Shown: positions 3,883-5,341 of the stretch, one piece after another
Position numbering within the stretch: the first letter of the stretch is position 1
Layout of the letters: every line of letters starts with the position of its first letter
DNA from: Pseudomonadota bacterium
Lineage (GTDB): Bacteria > Pseudomonadota > Gammaproteobacteria > Burkholderiales > Thiobacillaceae
Length of the DNA stretch: 5,341 nt
Assembly (NCBI GenBank): GCA_021821425.1
Contig: JAKACL010000199.1
Span: 1 to 5,341 of the forward strand
Direction of reading: 5' to 3'
Program-made: the position numbers and the translations under genes
The notes under the pieces: model-generated
Seen by the model: only the letters and a program-made list of their open reading frames with translations
What the model was told of the DNA's origin: nothing
Database searches by the model: none

Positions 3883-5341
3883 TCAGGCGACGGGCCGTGC
3901 CTTGTAGAAATTGAGCGGCGCGCTCGCTTTGGCGACCGCCGGTTTCAGTTTCCCCACCACGTGCATCTCGCACGCCTTGCAGTCGAATCTCAGCGTCAGC
4001 TTTTCGCTGCCGTTGATCAGCGTCAACGGCGCGGCGCGCACGGTACCCGAGACGCCCACGACGCCCTTGGCCTGCTTGGGGCACAGGCTCAAGGAAAATC
4101 GCACGCAGTGCTTGGTGATCATCAGCGAGACCTCGCCGGTTTCCTCGTGGCTTTCGTATGCGGCGGCGATGACCTGGACCCCGTGCTTTGCGTAGAAGTC
4201 GCGCGCCTTGTGGTTGTAGACGTTGGCGAGATAGCTCAGGGTGTCTTCGGGATAGATTGCCGGCGGCTCAACCGGCTGCGCGCGCAGGGGACGCTGGTAG
4301 GCGGCGGCGCGCACGGATTCCAGCGCGGCGACGGCATCGCGGCGCAGCGCGTTGACGAAGGAGGCGGGGACGAACCAGGGCTGCGTCAGCTCGAGCGCGA
4401 TGCCCATGGCCGCAAACGATGTGGTGCCGAGCTTGCCGAGGTGCTCGCGCAGCGTGGCCTCGGCCTTGACGGTATCCTTGGCCGGCTCTCTGGCGTGCGC
4501 GGCCTCCGCCGTCGCCGTATTGCCGTCCTCGTCGGTCAGCGTCAGCGCAAAGCCCGTGTCGGTTTCGTCCAGCCGCAGCCACACGCCGATGCGGCGCTCG
4601 CTCGATGCCTTGTCGAGCATCCGCGTCCAGTTCATGTCGCGGTTGCGGTTCACCAGCGTGCCGGCGCGCAGGTCCTTGAAGCTCGTCATCGGGTCTTTCG
4701 GGAACACCCGCCAGACGCCCGCGCCCTGCTTCTCGGCACGGTTGATCGCCAGGCCGGCCAGGTCCTTCTGCAGCGTGTAGTAGCAGAGGCCGTCGCCGTT
4801 GTTCAACACGATGTCGGGCGAGTCGGTCTGCAGTTCGAGCCATTTGTCGCCGACCTTGCTGACGTAGCCGACCGGCAGACCGGGGTTCTTCGGCGAATCG
4901 AACGCGCCGATGTCGTCACGGCGGCCGCCGACGAAATAATCAGTGAATTCGCGGTTGAAGTTCTGGTTTGGATCGGGCGTGAAGGCGAAGGTGGTGCGGC
5001 CGCTGGACGCGCGCACGAAGTCCGGATGGCGTTCGATGATCTCGTCGAGCAATTTGCGGTAGTGGGCGGTGATGTTCTTCACGTAGCCCATGTCCTTGTA
5101 GCGGCCTTCGATCTTGAAACTGCGGATGCCGGCATCGATCAGCGCTTCGAGGTTGTCGCTCTGGTTGTTGTCCTTCATCGACAGCACGTGCTTGTCGTGC
5201 GCGACAATGCGCCCCTCCATGTCGGTAACCTGGTACGGCAGGCGGCAGGCCTGCGAGCAGTCGCCGCGGTTGGCGCTGCGGCCGGTGTGGGCGTGGCTGA
5301 TGTAGCACTGGCCGCTGTAGGCGACGCACAGCGCGCCGTGG
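3883..5341 (-). CDS. rlhA: RlhA-type peptidase U32 family protein (23S rRNA hydroxylation enzyme), 5' partial
   Basis: The gene enters from the right edge. The visible 485 codons begin in the U32 signature (HGALCVAYSGQCYIS, decoded from 5340 leftward), and the ATG at 5220 is internal. Two cysteines spaced CX6C and two spaced CX3C (DCSQAC) match the four [4Fe-4S] ligands known in U32 proteins such as UbiU/UbiV. Numbering from 5220, ALIDAGIRSFKIEGRYKDM (26-44) is the family's conserved C-terminal U32 stretch, followed by a DUF3656-like region and a C-terminal domain with C372, C380, C414 and C417. About 480 residues after the signature fits RlhA (E. coli YdcP, about 650 residues) and is too long for TrhP/YegQ or UbiU/UbiV. 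E. coli RlhA is needed for hydroxylation of C2501 in 23S rRNA. The old protease or collagenase label is probably wrong for this branch. The promoter is outside the window. The 3' end faces the ModE-like gene. Confidence 0.88.
   Translation of the reverse strand, partial: HGALCVAYSGQCYISHAHTGRSANRGDCSQACRLPYQVTDMEGRIVAHDKHVLSMKDNNQSDNLEALIDAGIRSFKIEGRYKDMGYVKNITAHYRKLLDEIIERHPDFVRASSGRTTFAFTPDPNQNFNREFTDYFVGGRRDDIGAFDSPKNPGLPVGYVSKVGDKWLELQTDSPDIVLNNGDGLCYYTLQKDLAGLAINRAEKQGAGVWRVFPKDPMTSFKDLRAGTLVNRNRDMNWTRMLDKASSERRIGVWLRLDETDTGFALTLTDEDGNTATAEAAHAREPAKDTVKAEATLREHLGKLGTTSFAAMGIALELTQPWFVPASFVNALRRDAVAALESVRAAAYQRPLRAQPVEPPAIYPEDTLSYLANVYNHKARDFYAKHGVQVIAAAYESHEETGEVSLMITKHCVRFSLSLCPKQAKGVVGVSGTVRAAPLTLINGSEKLTLRFDCKACEMHVVGKLKPAVAKASAPLNFYKARPVA

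Noticed and set aside
3833..3907. 24-codon plus-strand frame overlapping the end of the RlhA-like gene
   Set aside because: It has no ribosome-binding site or family and overlaps a well-supported gene, so a chance ORF is the simplest explanation.

Overview
The window is GC-rich, coding-dense chromosomal DNA with short intergenic gaps. The gene families suggest a Gram-negative proteobacterium, and a betaproteobacterium is my best guess. They are a two-receiver diguanylate cyclase, an RlhA-type U32 enzyme, a periplasmic DUF302 protein and CrcB/DUF190/TauE. No RNA gene in the window fixes the lineage, so the placement is an inference.

Layout. On the plus strand, positions 2-1243 carry the 3' part of a response regulator with a degenerate receiver, an intact receiver and an active-looking GGDEF domain; the gene starts before the window. 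Converging on it from the minus strand, with 6 bp between stop codons, is a compact operon read from right to left: crcB (fluoride channel, 2687-2313), a DUF190 PII-like protein (2316-2002) and a TauE/SafE permease (1999-1250). The first pair overlaps by 4 nt (ATGA) and the second pair is 2 nt apart. A 151-nt gap before crcB holds a minus-strand hairpin that may end the upstream gene, a TAGAAT -10-like box and a 9-codon ORF whose stop overlaps the crcB start. Next, still on the minus strand, is a secreted DUF302 protein (3306-2839).

Divergent from the DUF302 gene, on the plus strand, is a short ModE-like winged-helix regulator (3377-3712). It lacks a molybdate-binding domain, and its TGCTACACT -10 box sits 6 nt before the ATG. 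The two divergent promoters overlap. A 170-nt gap (3713-3882) has no convincing gene. It holds an AT-rich patch, an imperfect hairpin and a motif that resembles an insertion-sequence end. The right edge (3883-5341, minus) is the C-terminal three quarters or so of an RlhA-type U32 protein, including the U32 Cys signature.

Working together. The clearest functional unit is crcB-DUF190-tauE, which looks like an anion (fluoride) export module with a small PII-like partner. The DUF302 gene and the ModE-like gene may form a regulator-target pair through their shared promoter region. The diguanylate cyclase and the RlhA-like gene look independent. I see no CRISPR array, tRNA, rRNA or intact mobile element. 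Nothing here is clearly a new system; the most interesting signals are the operon architecture, the crcB leader and the divergent regulator region.
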